From the NCBI GenBank assembly GCA_017551625.1, contig JAFZLF010000015.1, positions 54,378 to 118,377 on the forward strand: DNA of 64,000 bases, read 5' to 3'. Shown here piece after piece: positions 17,603-26,270 of the stretch. The position numbers were made by a program, and so were the translations under genes. The notes under the pieces were generated by a model. That model did no database searches. It saw only the letters and a program-made list of their open reading frames with translations, and was not told where the DNA came from. This DNA is from Clostridiales bacterium. Lineage in GTDB: Bacteria > Bacillota > Clostridia > Saccharofermentanales > Saccharofermentanaceae. Position 1 is the stretch's first letter, and each line of letters starts with the position of its first letter.

Positions 17603-19117
17603 CTAGTCTTTGTCTTCCCAGGAAGCGGCACGTGAAACCGCCTTGGCCCAATTCTTCAAAAGTTTCTCTCTTTTGTCATCCGGCATGGATGGCGTAAAGA
17701 GAGTATCACAGTGACGGAGTTCACGCAAGGCATCGATGCTCTTCCAATATCCGCAGAAAAGTCCGGCCAGATAAGCTACGCCCTGCGAAGTCGTCTCACG
17801 TTCTTTTGCGCGGTCGACTTCGCACTTGAGGATATCCGCCTGGAACTGCATCATGAAGCGGCTGACGCTCGCGCCGCCGTCGACCTTAAGTTTCGTTATC
17901 TTGCAGTCGGCCTCTTCTTCCATGATGGTAACGAGGTCATAGACCTGATAAGCGATCCCCTCGAGCGCGGCTCTGGCAATATGGGCTTTCGTCGTTCCTC
18001 TCGTAAGTCCGAGGATCGAGCCTCTGGCGTACATATCCCAGTACGGCGCGCCAAGTCCCGAGAACGCCGGAACCAGAACGACACCTGCGCAGTCCGGCAC
18101 GGTCTCCGCAAGCACGTCGCAGTCGGACGCGTGATCGATGAGTTTCAGTTCATCTCGGAGCCACTGGATCGTTGATCCACCGTTAAAAACACTTCCTTCG
18201 AGGGCGTAGCTCGTCTCACCATTCAGCGACCACGCCGCCGAGGTGACGAGTCCCTTCTTCGAGATGATCGGATCGGATCCGACGTTCATGAGCGTGAAGC
18301 AGCCGGTGCCGTAGGTGTTCTTGATGTCTCCCTTATCGAAGCATGTCTGTCCGAAGAGTGCAGCCGGCTGGTCGCCGAGGATGCCGTAGATACCGACGCC
18401 GTAGATCGTCTCCAGTCCCGGAATCTCGGCGCTGACAAAGCCGAACTCCGACGCACCCGGAAGCGCCTGCGGGAGCATGCACTTCGGAATATGGAAATAC
18501 CGGCAGAGCTCGTCGTCCCACGTCAGATCGTGGATGTTAAAGAGCATGGTTCTCGAGGCATTCGAGTAGTCCGTCGCGTGGGATCTTCCGCCCGTCAGGC
18601 GGTAGAGGATCCATGTATCGACGGTGCCGAAGAGGATCTCGCCCTGACCGGCGCGAGCCTTAAGGCCCGGCACTTCCTCGAGGATCCACTGGATCTTCGT
18701 CGCCGAGAAGTACGCATCCGGCACAAGTCCGGTCTTATCTCTCACCTTCTCGATGAATTCCGGGTCGGAAGCCTTCAGTTTTTCCACGAGGGCTGCCGTT
18801 CTTCTGCACTGCCAGACGATCGCGTTATAGACCGGACGACCTGTGTTCTTCTCCCACAGGATCGTGGTCTCGCGCTGGTTCGTGATGCCGATGCCCGCGA
18901 TCTCGCCCGGCTGGATGTTCGCCTTGGCAAGGGCCTGGCGGATGCAGTCACACACCGTTCTCCAGAGGTCTTCCGGATCGTGCTCGACCCAGCCCGGCTT
19001 CGGATAGTGCTGGTCAAAGGGCTCCTGTGCCGAGGCAACACAAGTGCCGTCCTCGCGGAAGATCATGGCGCGGGACGATGTCGTTCCCTGGTCGATCGAA
19101 AGCATGTACTTACTCAT
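17603..19117 (-). CDS. glpK: Glycerol kinase
   Basis: The 504 residues match the standard FGGY kinase length. The N-terminal phosphate loop DQGTTSSRAMIF, the substrate-binding NQRET and the C-terminal GGASVSRFMMQFQAD block identify GlpK. It phosphorylates glycerol to sn-glycerol 3-phosphate with ATP in the cytoplasm. It lies downstream of malQ but beyond a hairpin terminator, so read-through or a separate promoter must serve it. No glpF or glpD is in this window. Confidence 0.95.
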   Translation of the reverse strand: MSKYMLSIDQGTTSSRAMIFREDGTCVASAQEPFDQHYPKPGWVEHDPEDLWRTVCDCIRQALAKANIQPGEIAGIGITNQRETTILWEKNTGRPVYNAIVWQCRRTAALVEKLKASDPEFIEKVRDKTGLVPDAYFSATKIQWILEEVPGLKARAGQGEILFGTVDTWILYRLTGGRSHATDYSNASRTMLFNIHDLTWDDELCRYFHIPKCMLPQALPGASEFGFVSAEIPGLETIYGVGIYGILGDQPAALFGQTCFDKGDIKNTYGTGCFTLMNVGSDPIISKKGLVTSAAWSLNGETSYALEGSVFNGGSTIQWLRDELKLIDHASDCDVLAETVPDCAGVVLVPAFSGLGAPYWDMYARGSILGLTRGTTKAHIARAALEGIAYQVYDLVTIMEEEADCKITKLKVDGGASVSRFMMQFQADILKCEVDRAKERETTSQGVAYLAGLFCGYWKSIDALRELRHCDTLFTPSMPDDKREKLLKNWAKAVSRAASWEDKD

Positions 19118-19133
19118 AGGCTCCTCCTTTGGG

Positions 19134-19172
19134 CAAAACGCCTCCGGGAGGTGCTCCCCCGAAGGCGCCTGT
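19134..19172 (-). terminator. Terminator between malQ and glpK
   Basis: A stem of about 13 bp (CGCCTTCGGG..CCCGGAGGCG plus inner GAG/CTC) is followed leftwards by TTTTG, immediately before the glpK ribosome binding site. T-runs on both sides make it bidirectional. It probably limits transcription from malQ into glpK. Confidence 0.7.
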
Positions 19173-19174
19173 TT

Positions 19175-20686
19175 TTAGAATCTCTTATAGACCCAGTTCA
19201 GCTTCGCGAGCCACTTGGTGTCCATCTGGTTGATGGATTCTTCGCCGAAGCGGATCCGCCACTGTCCCGTTGGCATGCCCGGCGCATTCATCCTCGTGTC
19301 GGAGCCGAATCCCATGACGTCCTGCAAGGGCGCGATCGCAAGTTTCGCCGCCGAGGACCATACAGTCGTCAGCATCGCGCGGCAAGCCGGCGCGTGCACA
19401 CCGCCGTCTCCCCAGTTATTCCCGTGGAACCGGCAGTACTCGAGGGCGAACTTCCTGTCTTCTTCGGGCGCCTCCCAGAGCCAGCCGAGAAGGGTGTTGT
19501 TATCGTGCGTTCCGGTGTAGGCGATGCAGTTCTCCGGATAGTTATGCGGCATATGCTTACTGTCATCGTGCGGCACCATACCGAACTGAAGGACTCTCAT
19601 CGTCGGAAGGCCGGTCTCGTCAAGAAACTTGATCAGCTCGTCGTCGGTCTCACCGAGGTCCTCCGCGAAAATCTCCGGATGTCTTCCGAACTCCTTAAAG
19701 ATACGGTTCCAGAGCTTCATGCCCGGGCCCTTCTCCCACTGGCCGTTACGCGCATTCTCCGCATCTGCCGGACAGCAGTAGTAGTTCGAGAACCCGCGGA
19801 AATGATCAATGCGGATGACGTCGTAGAGGCGGAAGTTCTGGTGAAGTCTAGAGAGCCACCAGGCGTAGTCTTCTTTCTCGTGAGCATCCCAGTCGTAAAC
19901 GGGATTTCCCCAGAGCTGGCCGTCCTCGCAGAAATAATCCGGCGGTACACCCGCGACACTCTTAAAGGAACCGTCCTTATTCGTCTGGAACAGCGAGCGG
20001 TTCGCCCATACGTCGCAGGAATCGCCCGACACGTAGATCGGGATATCGCCGATGACGGAGATGCCGATCTCGTTGATCTTCTCCTTCAGCTTCGTCCACT
20101 GATCGTAGAAGATGTACTGGATGAAGAGGTAGAAGTCACAGAGCTCACGGAGTTCTTTCTCCGCTGTGGCGACGGCCTTTGCCTCATGCTTCTGGAGAGC
20201 CTTGCTGTCCCAGTCCCACCATGCCTTCTGGCCCTGGGACTCCTTGATGGCCTGGAAAACGATGACGTCCCTGACCCACGGGTTTTCTTTCTCGAAGGCC
20301 TGCATTTCCTTACGGATCTTCTCGTCCGCCTTGGCAAAAGCACTTCTCAGCATGGCCATGCGGTTTTCTCTGACCCACGCGTAGTCCACGCTGTAGCAGG
20401 AACCAGGATATTTACACTTCTCAAGCTCGTCCTTCGTCAGAAGTTTTCTCTCATAGAGATCCTCCGGGTCTATAAGCAGCGGGCTTCCGGCAAACGCCGA
20501 GTCACTCTGGTACGGGGAATCCCCCGAGCCCGGATTGGTAAATGGAAGGACCTGCCAGTACCCCATTCCGGCCTCCTTCAGTTTCTTCGCAAAGGCTTCC
20601 GCCTCTTTTCCGAATCCGCCGATTCCGTACACACCCGGAAGCGACGTAATGTGTAATAGTACACCTGCACTTCTTCGCACTTTCAA
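19175..20686 (-). CDS. malQ: 4-alpha-glucanotransferase
   Basis: The 503-residue protein is a full-length GH77 amylomaltase. Marks are LLHITSLPGVYGIGGFG at the N-terminus, the nucleophile region VIRIDHFRGF near residue 293, the acid/base region EDLGE near 340 and THDNNT near 395. It transfers maltosyl and longer glucan units between alpha-1,4-glucans in the cytoplasm. The start codon is TTG at 20684-20686. It overlaps the stop of the upstream NYN gene as TTGA, with AAGGAGG just before it, so the two genes are likely translationally coupled. Confidence 0.93.
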   Translation of the reverse strand: MKVRRSAGVLLHITSLPGVYGIGGFGKEAEAFAKKLKEAGMGYWQVLPFTNPGSGDSPYQSDSAFAGSPLLIDPEDLYERKLLTKDELEKCKYPGSCYSVDYAWVRENRMAMLRSAFAKADEKIRKEMQAFEKENPWVRDVIVFQAIKESQGQKAWWDWDSKALQKHEAKAVATAEKELRELCDFYLFIQYIFYDQWTKLKEKINEIGISVIGDIPIYVSGDSCDVWANRSLFQTNKDGSFKSVAGVPPDYFCEDGQLWGNPVYDWDAHEKEDYAWWLSRLHQNFRLYDVIRIDHFRGFSNYYCCPADAENARNGQWEKGPGMKLWNRIFKEFGRHPEIFAEDLGETDDELIKFLDETGLPTMRVLQFGMVPHDDSKHMPHNYPENCIAYTGTHDNNTLLGWLWEAPEEDRKFALEYCRFHGNNWGDGGVHAPACRAMLTTVWSSAAKLAIAPLQDVMGFGSDTRMNAPGMPTGQWRIRFGEESINQMDTKWLAKLNWVYKRF

Positions 20687-21642
20687 TTATCCTCCTTATT
20701 GCGAACATATATGAGTTTCACCTGTGGATTCTTCTCGTTGACCCGCAGTTCACATTCCAGGAAATCCAGCGACTGCATGAGCTTGCTCATCTTCGAAAAG
20801 CCGTAGTTACGTGCATCAAAGGATGGGCTCTTCTTATTGACCAGGTTTCCCACATCCCCGAGGAATGCCCAGCCGTCTTCGTCGGCCAGATCCGAAACGG
20901 AACTAGAGATCAGCTCACAGGTGGCTTCATCTATTTCAAGGATCGTCCGCTCTGCGGATGCTCCCGTATCGGAAGGATCAGCACTGCCGGCTCTTCCTTC
21001 CGGATTCTCAGGTACGCTGATCTTCGTCTCCGCTGCATCCATTCCGACGGACTTCCCGTCCGAAGCCTTCTGCGAGTTCTTCCCGGACTTTCCGGAGGCG
21101 CTCTTTGTATCGGTTTCCGCAGAAGATCCCTGGGACAGTGCTTTTGCCGAAAGATCGGGAGAAGTCGCGGATTTAGAAGAGCGGCTCTTTTTTTCTTTCG
21201 GCGCCAGGATCTCGAGGAAGATAAAGCGGTCACAGGCCGCGACAAATGGCGTCGGTGTCTTCTTCTCCCCGATACCGTAGACGATCTTCCCGGCTTCGCG
21301 CAGACGCGTCGCAAGTCTGGTAAAATCACTGTCGGAGGAGACGAGGCAGAAGCCGTCCACTTTCTCGGTATAAAGGATATCCATCGCGTCGATGATCAGG
21401 GACGAATCGGTGGCGTTCTTGCCGGAGGTGTAGCCGAACTGCTGTACCGGCGAGATCGCGTGGTCGAGGAGCACCTGCTTCCATGGCCCGAGCTGAGGCT
21501 TGGTCCAGTCGCCGTAGATGCGCTTGATGGTCGGGTTGCCATAGCGCGTGATCTCACTCATCATGGGCTTGATGTAGGCGGCAGAAATGTTATCTGCATC
21601 GATCAGGACGGCCAATCTGACGTCTTTATCTTTTGCTGACAT
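20683..21642 (-). CDS. NYN-domain ribonuclease-like protein with OST-HTH/LOTUS domain
   Basis: The reading frame stays open far upstream, but only the part from ATG 21642 (MSAKDKDVRL, after AAGAGGTG) is the gene; the rest lies antisense to prfC. Residues 8-150 form a NYN (PIN-like) domain with acidic metal-binding residues in VLIDADNIS, TDSSLIIDAMD and LVSSDSDFT. A Ser/Lys-rich linker follows. The last ~75 residues (DEDGWAFLGDVGN..NYGFSKMSKLMQSL) look like an OST-HTH (LOTUS) RNA-binding domain. An RNA-processing role is inferred. Its stop overlaps the malQ start, and its leader overlaps that of prfC in antisense. Confidence 0.85.
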   Translation of the reverse strand: MSAKDKDVRLAVLIDADNISAAYIKPMMSEITRYGNPTIKRIYGDWTKPQLGPWKQVLLDHAISPVQQFGYTSGKNATDSSLIIDAMDILYTEKVDGFCLVSSDSDFTRLATRLREAGKIVYGIGEKKTPTPFVAACDRFIFLEILAPKEKKSRSSKSATSPDLSAKALSQGSSAETDTKSASGKSGKNSQKASDGKSVGMDAAETKISVPENPEGRAGSADPSDTGASAERTILEIDEATCELISSSVSDLADEDGWAFLGDVGNLVNKKSPSFDARNYGFSKMSKLMQSLDFLECELRVNEKNPQVKLIYVRNKEDN

Positions 21643-21657
21643 ACGCACCTCTTTTCC

Positions 21658-21686
21658 TTGCTCTATAATAGCAAGGCTGATATAAT
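21658..21686 (+). promoter_or_regulatory. Promoter of prfC
   Basis: TTGCTC (21658-21663) and a perfect TATAAT (21681-21686) are spaced by 17 bp. The start codon lies 136 bp further right, so the leader is long and crosses the opposing NYN promoter. Confidence 0.6.
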
Positions 21687-21708
21687 ATTGTGGCTTGTCC
21701 GAGAAGAT

Positions 21709-21722
21709 GCGCAGATCTGCGC
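21709..21722. promoter_or_regulatory. Perfect 14-bp palindrome between facing promoters
   Basis: GCGCAGATCTGCGC is its own reverse complement and lies in the stretch transcribed from both the prfC and the NYN promoters. It could be an operator, or a hairpin in both leaders. Confidence 0.5.
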
Positions 21723-21774
21723 CAGTCAAGCGGGTCCGATCCCGTCGGTCCCCATCCCCGGGAAGCACGTCACT

Positions 21775-21803
21775 ATTATACCGTATTTTGCAATCGTAAC
21801 CAA
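21775..21803 (-). promoter_or_regulatory. Promoter of the NYN-malQ unit
   Basis: Read leftwards, TTGGTT (21798-21803) and a perfect TATAAT (21775-21780) are spaced by 17 bp. It faces the prfC promoter; predicted leaders overlap by roughly 75 bases. A weaker -10-like box nearer the NYN start (about 21665) is an alternative. Confidence 0.55.
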
Positions 21804-21822
21804 ACCAGGAAGGTAGAAGAAT

Positions 21823-23436
21823 ATGGACCAGAATGTTCAAAATGAGATCCAGAGGCGCCGCACGTTTGCGATCATCTCGCACCCGGACGCCGGTAAAACG
21901 ACCATGACCGAGAAGCTCCTCCTCTACGGAGGCGCCATCCACATGGCCGGTTCCGTCAAAGCGCGAAAAGCGGCGCACCACGCGACCTCCGACTGGATGG
22001 AGATCGAGAAGCAGCGTGGTATCTCCGTTACTTCGTCCGTCATGCAGTTCAACTATGACGGCTACTGCATAAACATCCTCGATACTCCCGGTCACCAGGA
22101 CTTCTCCGAGGATACCTACCGTACGCTCTGTGCCGCGGACGCCGCAGTCATGCTCCTCGACGGCGCAAAGGGTGTCGAGGCTCAGACCATCAAGTTGTTC
22201 GCGGTATGCCGGAAGCGCGGTATCCCGATCTTCACCTTCATCAACAAGATGGACCGTGCGGCGAAGAACCCCTTCGACCTGATCGATGAGCTTGAGAAGG
22301 TCCTCGGTATCCGCAGTACTCCGATCAACTGGCCGATCGGCACCGACGGTGATTTCCAAGGCGTATATGTCCGCGAATCCGAGCAGGTCCTCCTTTTCGA
22401 TAACGAGACCAAGGACCACGGCGCCACGATGGTCAAGTCTATCAGCGCCGGAATCAATGACGAGGAAGAACTTCGAAAGATCCTGAGCGAGCATCACTAC
22501 GAAACCTTGAAGAACGACATCGAGCTTCTCGATATGGCCGGTGACCCCTTCGATCTTGAGAAGATCCTCGCGGGCGAGCTGACCCCTGTATTCTTCGGTT
22601 CCGCGATCACAAACTTCGGCGTCGAGCCGTTCCTTAAGAAATTCCTCGAGATCGCGCCCGGCCCGCAGAGTCACGAAACTTCGGACGGCGTAGTCGGTCC
22701 GATGGAGGACTACTTCTCCGGGTTCGTCTTTAAGATCCAAGCGAACATGGACCCGAACCACAGAGACAGGATGTCCTTCATGCGCATCTGCTCCGGAAAG
22801 TTTGAAAAGGGCATGTCCGTCAAGCATATGAGAACAGGTAAGAAGATCACGCTCGCCCAACCGCAGCAGTTCATGGCGCAGGACAGAACGATCGTCGAGG
22901 ACGCCTATGCCGGCGATATCATCGGTCTTTTTGATCCGGGCATCTTCCGTATCGGCGATACCGTGACGACTTCTTCGAAGAACTTCAACTTCGCCAATAT
23001 CCCGGTCTTCCCGCCGGAGCATTTCGCGCGCGTCCAGCCTAAGGACTCCATGAAGAGAAAGCAGTTCCTGAAAGGAATCGAGCAGCTCTCTGAAGAGGGT
23101 GCCGTCCAGCTCTATAAGCAGCCGGGCATCGGTACCGAGACGTACATCATGGGCGTCGTCGGTGTTCTCCAGTTCGAAGTCCTCGAGCACCGCCTGAAGA
23201 CCGAGTACGGTGTAGATATCTTAAGAAACAACCTCAACTACCGCTTCGCCAGATGGTGCAGTAAGCAGGACGAATCGGCTGATATCGACTTTTCCAAACT
23301 CACTCTGACCTCCACTTCCATGCTCGTTCTCGACAGAGACGAGATGCCGGTCGTGCTCTTCGAGTCAGAGTGGGCGATCAGCTGGGCCCTCGAGCATAAC
23401 GAAGGACTCAAGTTGGACGATATTCACGAAAGATAA
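21823..23436 (+). CDS. prfC: Peptide chain release factor 3
   Basis: The 537-residue translational GTPase has G1 SHPDAGKTT, G3 DTPGHQDF and G4 NKMDR. The order of domains and the segment RKAAHHATSDWMEIEKQRGISVTSSV identify RF3 rather than EF-G. It recycles RF1 and RF2 from the ribosome after peptide release. AGGAAGG precedes the ATG. The gene ends in a strong bidirectional terminator shared with the convergent GGDEF-EAL gene. Confidence 0.95.
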   Translation: MDQNVQNEIQRRRTFAIISHPDAGKTTMTEKLLLYGGAIHMAGSVKARKAAHHATSDWMEIEKQRGISVTSSVMQFNYDGYCINILDTPGHQDFSEDTYRTLCAADAAVMLLDGAKGVEAQTIKLFAVCRKRGIPIFTFINKMDRAAKNPFDLIDELEKVLGIRSTPINWPIGTDGDFQGVYVRESEQVLLFDNETKDHGATMVKSISAGINDEEELRKILSEHHYETLKNDIELLDMAGDPFDLEKILAGELTPVFFGSAITNFGVEPFLKKFLEIAPGPQSHETSDGVVGPMEDYFSGFVFKIQANMDPNHRDRMSFMRICSGKFEKGMSVKHMRTGKKITLAQPQQFMAQDRTIVEDAYAGDIIGLFDPGIFRIGDTVTTSSKNFNFANIPVFPPEHFARVQPKDSMKRKQFLKGIEQLSEEGAVQLYKQPGIGTETYIMGVVGVLQFEVLEHRLKTEYGVDILRNNLNYRFARWCSKQDESADIDFSKLTLTSTSMLVLDRDEMPVVLFESEWAISWALEHNEGLKLDDIHER

Positions 23437-23442
23437 AGAAAA

Positions 23443-23530
23443 CAGACCGGGAAACAGTTTCGACACTTCAGACAAGATTTGCCTTCGGCAAATAACTCGT
23501 GTCTCAACAGGTTTCCCGGTCTGTTTTTTT
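23443..23530. terminator. Bidirectional terminator with inner-hairpin family B copy 2
   Basis: AAACAGACCGGGAAAC pairs with GTTTCCCGGTCTGTTT, followed by a T-run on the right and TTTTCTTT on the left. The loop (23464-23501) read leftwards is CACGAGTTATTTGCC.. ..CTTGTCTGAAGTG, the same element as in the cls terminator. Confidence 0.85.
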
Positions 23531-23597
23531 ATTCTGGTATCGTGGCGCGAATGGGATTTTTCTATCTCGTTGGGTGTCTCAACAGGTTTCCCGGTCT
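23499..23597 (+). repeat. 24-bp direct repeat of a terminator half
   Basis: The 24 bases at 23499-23522 (GTGTCTCAAC..CCCGGTCT), which form the right arm of the prfC terminator, are repeated exactly at 23574-23597, again followed by a T-rich run. The second copy has no matching left arm next to it. Confidence 0.85.
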
Positions 23598-23629
23598 TTT
23601 TGTTTTCCCGGCTTACGATCCCGGTTTTA

Positions 23630-25426
23630 CTAGCGGACGTACTTCTTCTCATATTCTTCGACCGGGAGGGGTTTACTATAGTAGTAGCCTTGCACGACGC
23701 TGCAGCCGAGTTCTCTGAGGCGGTCGACCTGTTTTTCTTCCTCTGCGCCCTCGGCCAGACTGACAAAACCCAGTTCCCTGGCCAGTGCCAGGATATGACG
23801 GATGACGGTGATGTCGTCTTTTCTTTCCGGCTCACACGCCACCTTGTCGACGAAACTCTTGTCGATCTTCAGGGTGTCGAGCGGCATCTCTGTCAGAAGG
23901 GAAAGCGAAGAATATCCGGTGCCGAAATCGTCCATAGAGATCTTGAACCCCCGTTCACGAAGATCAGAGAGTACCTGGATCAGGTGCTTCCGATCGTCAT
24001 AGGTCGCGCTCTCGGTGAGTTCGAAGTCGATCAGTTCATGCGCGACGCCATAGGCATCCACGATCGAGGTCAGGTGCTCGGTCAGGTTCGGGGCATAAAG
24101 CCTCGTCCGCGAAAGGTTTACGGAGATCGGATGCAGACGACGCCCCTCTTCTTTCCATCTCGCCAGAGCCTGACACACTTTCGTCAGGACGATATCATCG
24201 ATTTTCCCGATCGTGCCGTCCTTTTCGAAAAACGGGATGAAGCGTCCCGGCGAGAGGAATTGCTTACCCTTATAGTTCCAGCGGATCAGCGCCTCGGCAC
24301 CCTCGACCGTCTCCGTCCAGATATCGAGTTTCGGTTGCAGCACCACGAAAAACTCATCATTCTCGATCGCTGTCTCCACATAGGCCTTGATAAAATTGCC
24401 CCACGAGATATCGTCATGCATCTTGTCTGTATAGATCGTGATCTCGGTCCTATTATGGTTTCGTCCCAGCGACTGGGCCAGTTTAGCGGCATCCGCCACA
24501 CGGTTGCCGGACAGGATCGCCCTCTGCATCGGCACGACACCGCATCGGAAGTAAATCTTATAATTCGGATCCTCCTCCAGATGCGAGAGATCCTCGAAGA
24601 ATCTCCCGAGCACAGCAAGCGTCTCCTCCTCCGGCATATCCTTGATCATCATGGCGAAATTGTCGTTATGGCAGCGCGCGCTGGCATAGACGAAGTCCGC
24701 CTCGTTCATCGCCCGCACGATATTGCACAGGACTTTATTGGCTGCGATATGCCCATATACCTCATTGATGACACGGAACTCCTTGACATCGAAATGCACG
24801 AAAGCATAGTCGCGGATCCCGTCGTCCATCGGCATCTCGAGGAACGCCACGAGATGGTTCCAGTTATAGTGCGTCGTGATCGGGTCGAAGTAGGCCGTAC
24901 GATAGAGATCGCTCTTTTCTTGCCCGTCCATGTCATCGCAGATGATCACCTGGGCCCGGTCACTCTCGAGTCTCCATTCGTGGAGGATACGGATCTTGTT
25001 ATAACCGTTAAAGACCGCGATCACCTCCGGATCGTTCTGCATACAGAGGTCTGAATACGTCCGGTGTGCATCGTCATCACGCGCGATCCCGTCGAAAAGC
25101 TCTCGGATCATTTCCCGGCTGATCGGAATCTCGTTGTCGATCTCAATGGAATAGAAGAAAGAGCCGGGAAGATTCACACAGGGAAGATCCTCCGGATACT
25201 CGACCCTCGGGTCATTCTCACGGAACTCGATGCCGATGACCGGCTTTCCCATGCTCTTTAGGAAAAACACACCCGGGTAGTCATAGGTCCCGAAACGATT
25301 GGCATATTTCGCTACAATCTCCGGCACATTCCCTTGGCAGAAGCACCGGATCTCGTCTTCAGTAGCCTCCTGATAATACAGCAGACGCTGCGGCTTATAG
25401 AGCTGGTTCAGTTTGTTGATAAACAT
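23630..25426 (-). CDS. GGDEF-EAL protein, probable c-di-GMP phosphodiesterase
   Basis: The start at 25426 (MFINKLNQL) is chosen because AGGGGGAG lies just before it; an upstream in-frame ATG at 25453 lacks a site. Of ~598 residues, the first ~160 are an unrecognised sensor-like region. A degenerate GGDEF domain follows (ARCHNDNFAMM where GGDEF should be). The C-terminal EAL domain is canonical: EALIRW, DFELTESA, MDDFGTGYSSLS and LKIDKSFV. The protein should therefore cleave cyclic di-GMP, with the GGDEF part perhaps binding GTP as a regulator. No membrane segment is apparent. Confidence 0.88.
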   Translation of the reverse strand: MFINKLNQLYKPQRLLYYQEATEDEIRCFCQGNVPEIVAKYANRFGTYDYPGVFFLKSMGKPVIGIEFRENDPRVEYPEDLPCVNLPGSFFYSIEIDNEIPISREMIRELFDGIARDDDAHRTYSDLCMQNDPEVIAVFNGYNKIRILHEWRLESDRAQVIICDDMDGQEKSDLYRTAYFDPITTHYNWNHLVAFLEMPMDDGIRDYAFVHFDVKEFRVINEVYGHIAANKVLCNIVRAMNEADFVYASARCHNDNFAMMIKDMPEEETLAVLGRFFEDLSHLEEDPNYKIYFRCGVVPMQRAILSGNRVADAAKLAQSLGRNHNRTEITIYTDKMHDDISWGNFIKAYVETAIENDEFFVVLQPKLDIWTETVEGAEALIRWNYKGKQFLSPGRFIPFFEKDGTIGKIDDIVLTKVCQALARWKEEGRRLHPISVNLSRTRLYAPNLTEHLTSIVDAYGVAHELIDFELTESATYDDRKHLIQVLSDLRERGFKISMDDFGTGYSSLSLLTEMPLDTLKIDKSFVDKVACEPERKDDITVIRHILALARELGFVSLAEGAEEEKQVDRLRELGCSVVQGYYYSKPLPVEEYEKKYVR

Positions 25427-25517
25427 CCTTGATTCTCCCCCTAACATAGCCATATATAACTATTTTACTACGGCAGGAGCAAGCATATCTGTAAAGATAC
25501 GATGAACAATGTCTCTT

Positions 25518-26153
25518 TTACCTGTCTTCGGAATCAAGATCAAGGCTGTCTGCGATCTTACGGTCGCGGAAGTAATACTCTTTGTCGTGTTCGTTGACTT
25601 CGCGGATAACTTTGCATGGTGTGCCCATCGCGACGACATTACTCGGGATGTCTTTCGTGACCACGCTTCCTGCGCCGATGACGACATTATCGCCGATCGT
25701 GACACCCGGGGTGACGATGACACCGGCGCCGAGCCAGCAGTTCTTCCCGATGTGAACGGGGAAGTTATACTGATACCCCTCGCTGCGGAGTTCCGGTTCG
25801 ATCGGATGTCCCGCCGTCGCCACGACACAGTTCGGACCGAACATGGTATAGTCGCCGATATAGATATGAGTGTCGTCCGTCAGAGTACAGTTGAAATTCA
25901 GATACACGTACTTGCCGAGGTGGCAGTGCTTCCCGCCGAAATTCGAGTGAAACGGAAGCTCGATATAAGAGCCCTCGCCGAACTCCGCGAACATCTCCTT
26001 GCAGAGCTGCTCGCGCTTCTTCAGATCCGAGGGCATCGTATCGTTCAGTTCCTTGAGTTTATCCAGACACTTGATCTGCTCTTTTAAAACTTCCGGATCA
26101 TTCGGAAGATACAGATCTCCGGAATGCAGACACTCTTTCGCTGGTTTTGACAT
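25518..26153 (-). CDS. Maltose/galactoside-type O-acetyltransferase
   Basis: The 211 residues match the LacA/Maa/NodL family. An N-terminal Maa cap region (CLDKLKELNDTMPSDLKKRE) is followed by a left-handed beta-helix of hexapeptide repeats. The motifs NFNCTLTDDTHIYIGDYTMFGPNCVVATAGHP and GAGVIVTPGVTIGDNVVIGAGSVV are typical; the catalytic histidine is the one in TAGHP. It transfers acetyl from acetyl-CoA to a sugar hydroxyl. It lies after the thrC terminator and may be expressed separately from the thrC operon. Confidence 0.9.
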   Translation of the reverse strand: MSKPAKECLHSGDLYLPNDPEVLKEQIKCLDKLKELNDTMPSDLKKREQLCKEMFAEFGEGSYIELPFHSNFGGKHCHLGKYVYLNFNCTLTDDTHIYIGDYTMFGPNCVVATAGHPIEPELRSEGYQYNFPVHIGKNCWLGAGVIVTPGVTIGDNVVIGAGSVVTKDIPSNVVAMGTPCKVIREVNEHDKEYYFRDRKIADSLDLDSEDR

Positions 26154-26186
26154 AGGGAAGCTCCTCCTTATCTTTTCAACTAATCC

Positions 26187-26270
26187 GCATTCGAAAGAAT
26201 AAACCTCTGTCGCTGGTCCTCGGGCTAAAGCCCTGCGGAATCGCTCCAGAGATTTTTCATTTCGAATTGC
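26187..26270 (-). terminator. thrC terminator with inner-hairpin family A copy
   Basis: A ~20-bp imperfect outer stem (GCATTCGAAA..CCTCTG with CAGAG..TTTCGAATTGC) ends the thrC operon. The loop (26210-26246) contains the family A element with an inner GGGC-TAAA-GCCC hairpin. Confidence 0.75.

Noticed and set aside
18491..20656. 721-codon open frame on the plus strand
   Set aside because: It lies antisense to glpK and malQ, has no ribosome binding site, and its translation is Arg/Leu/Val-rich low complexity; it follows from codon bias of the real genes.
21643..23190. Upstream extension of the NYN frame on the minus strand
   Set aside because: This part is antisense to prfC and lacks a start site; the NYN gene starts at 21642.
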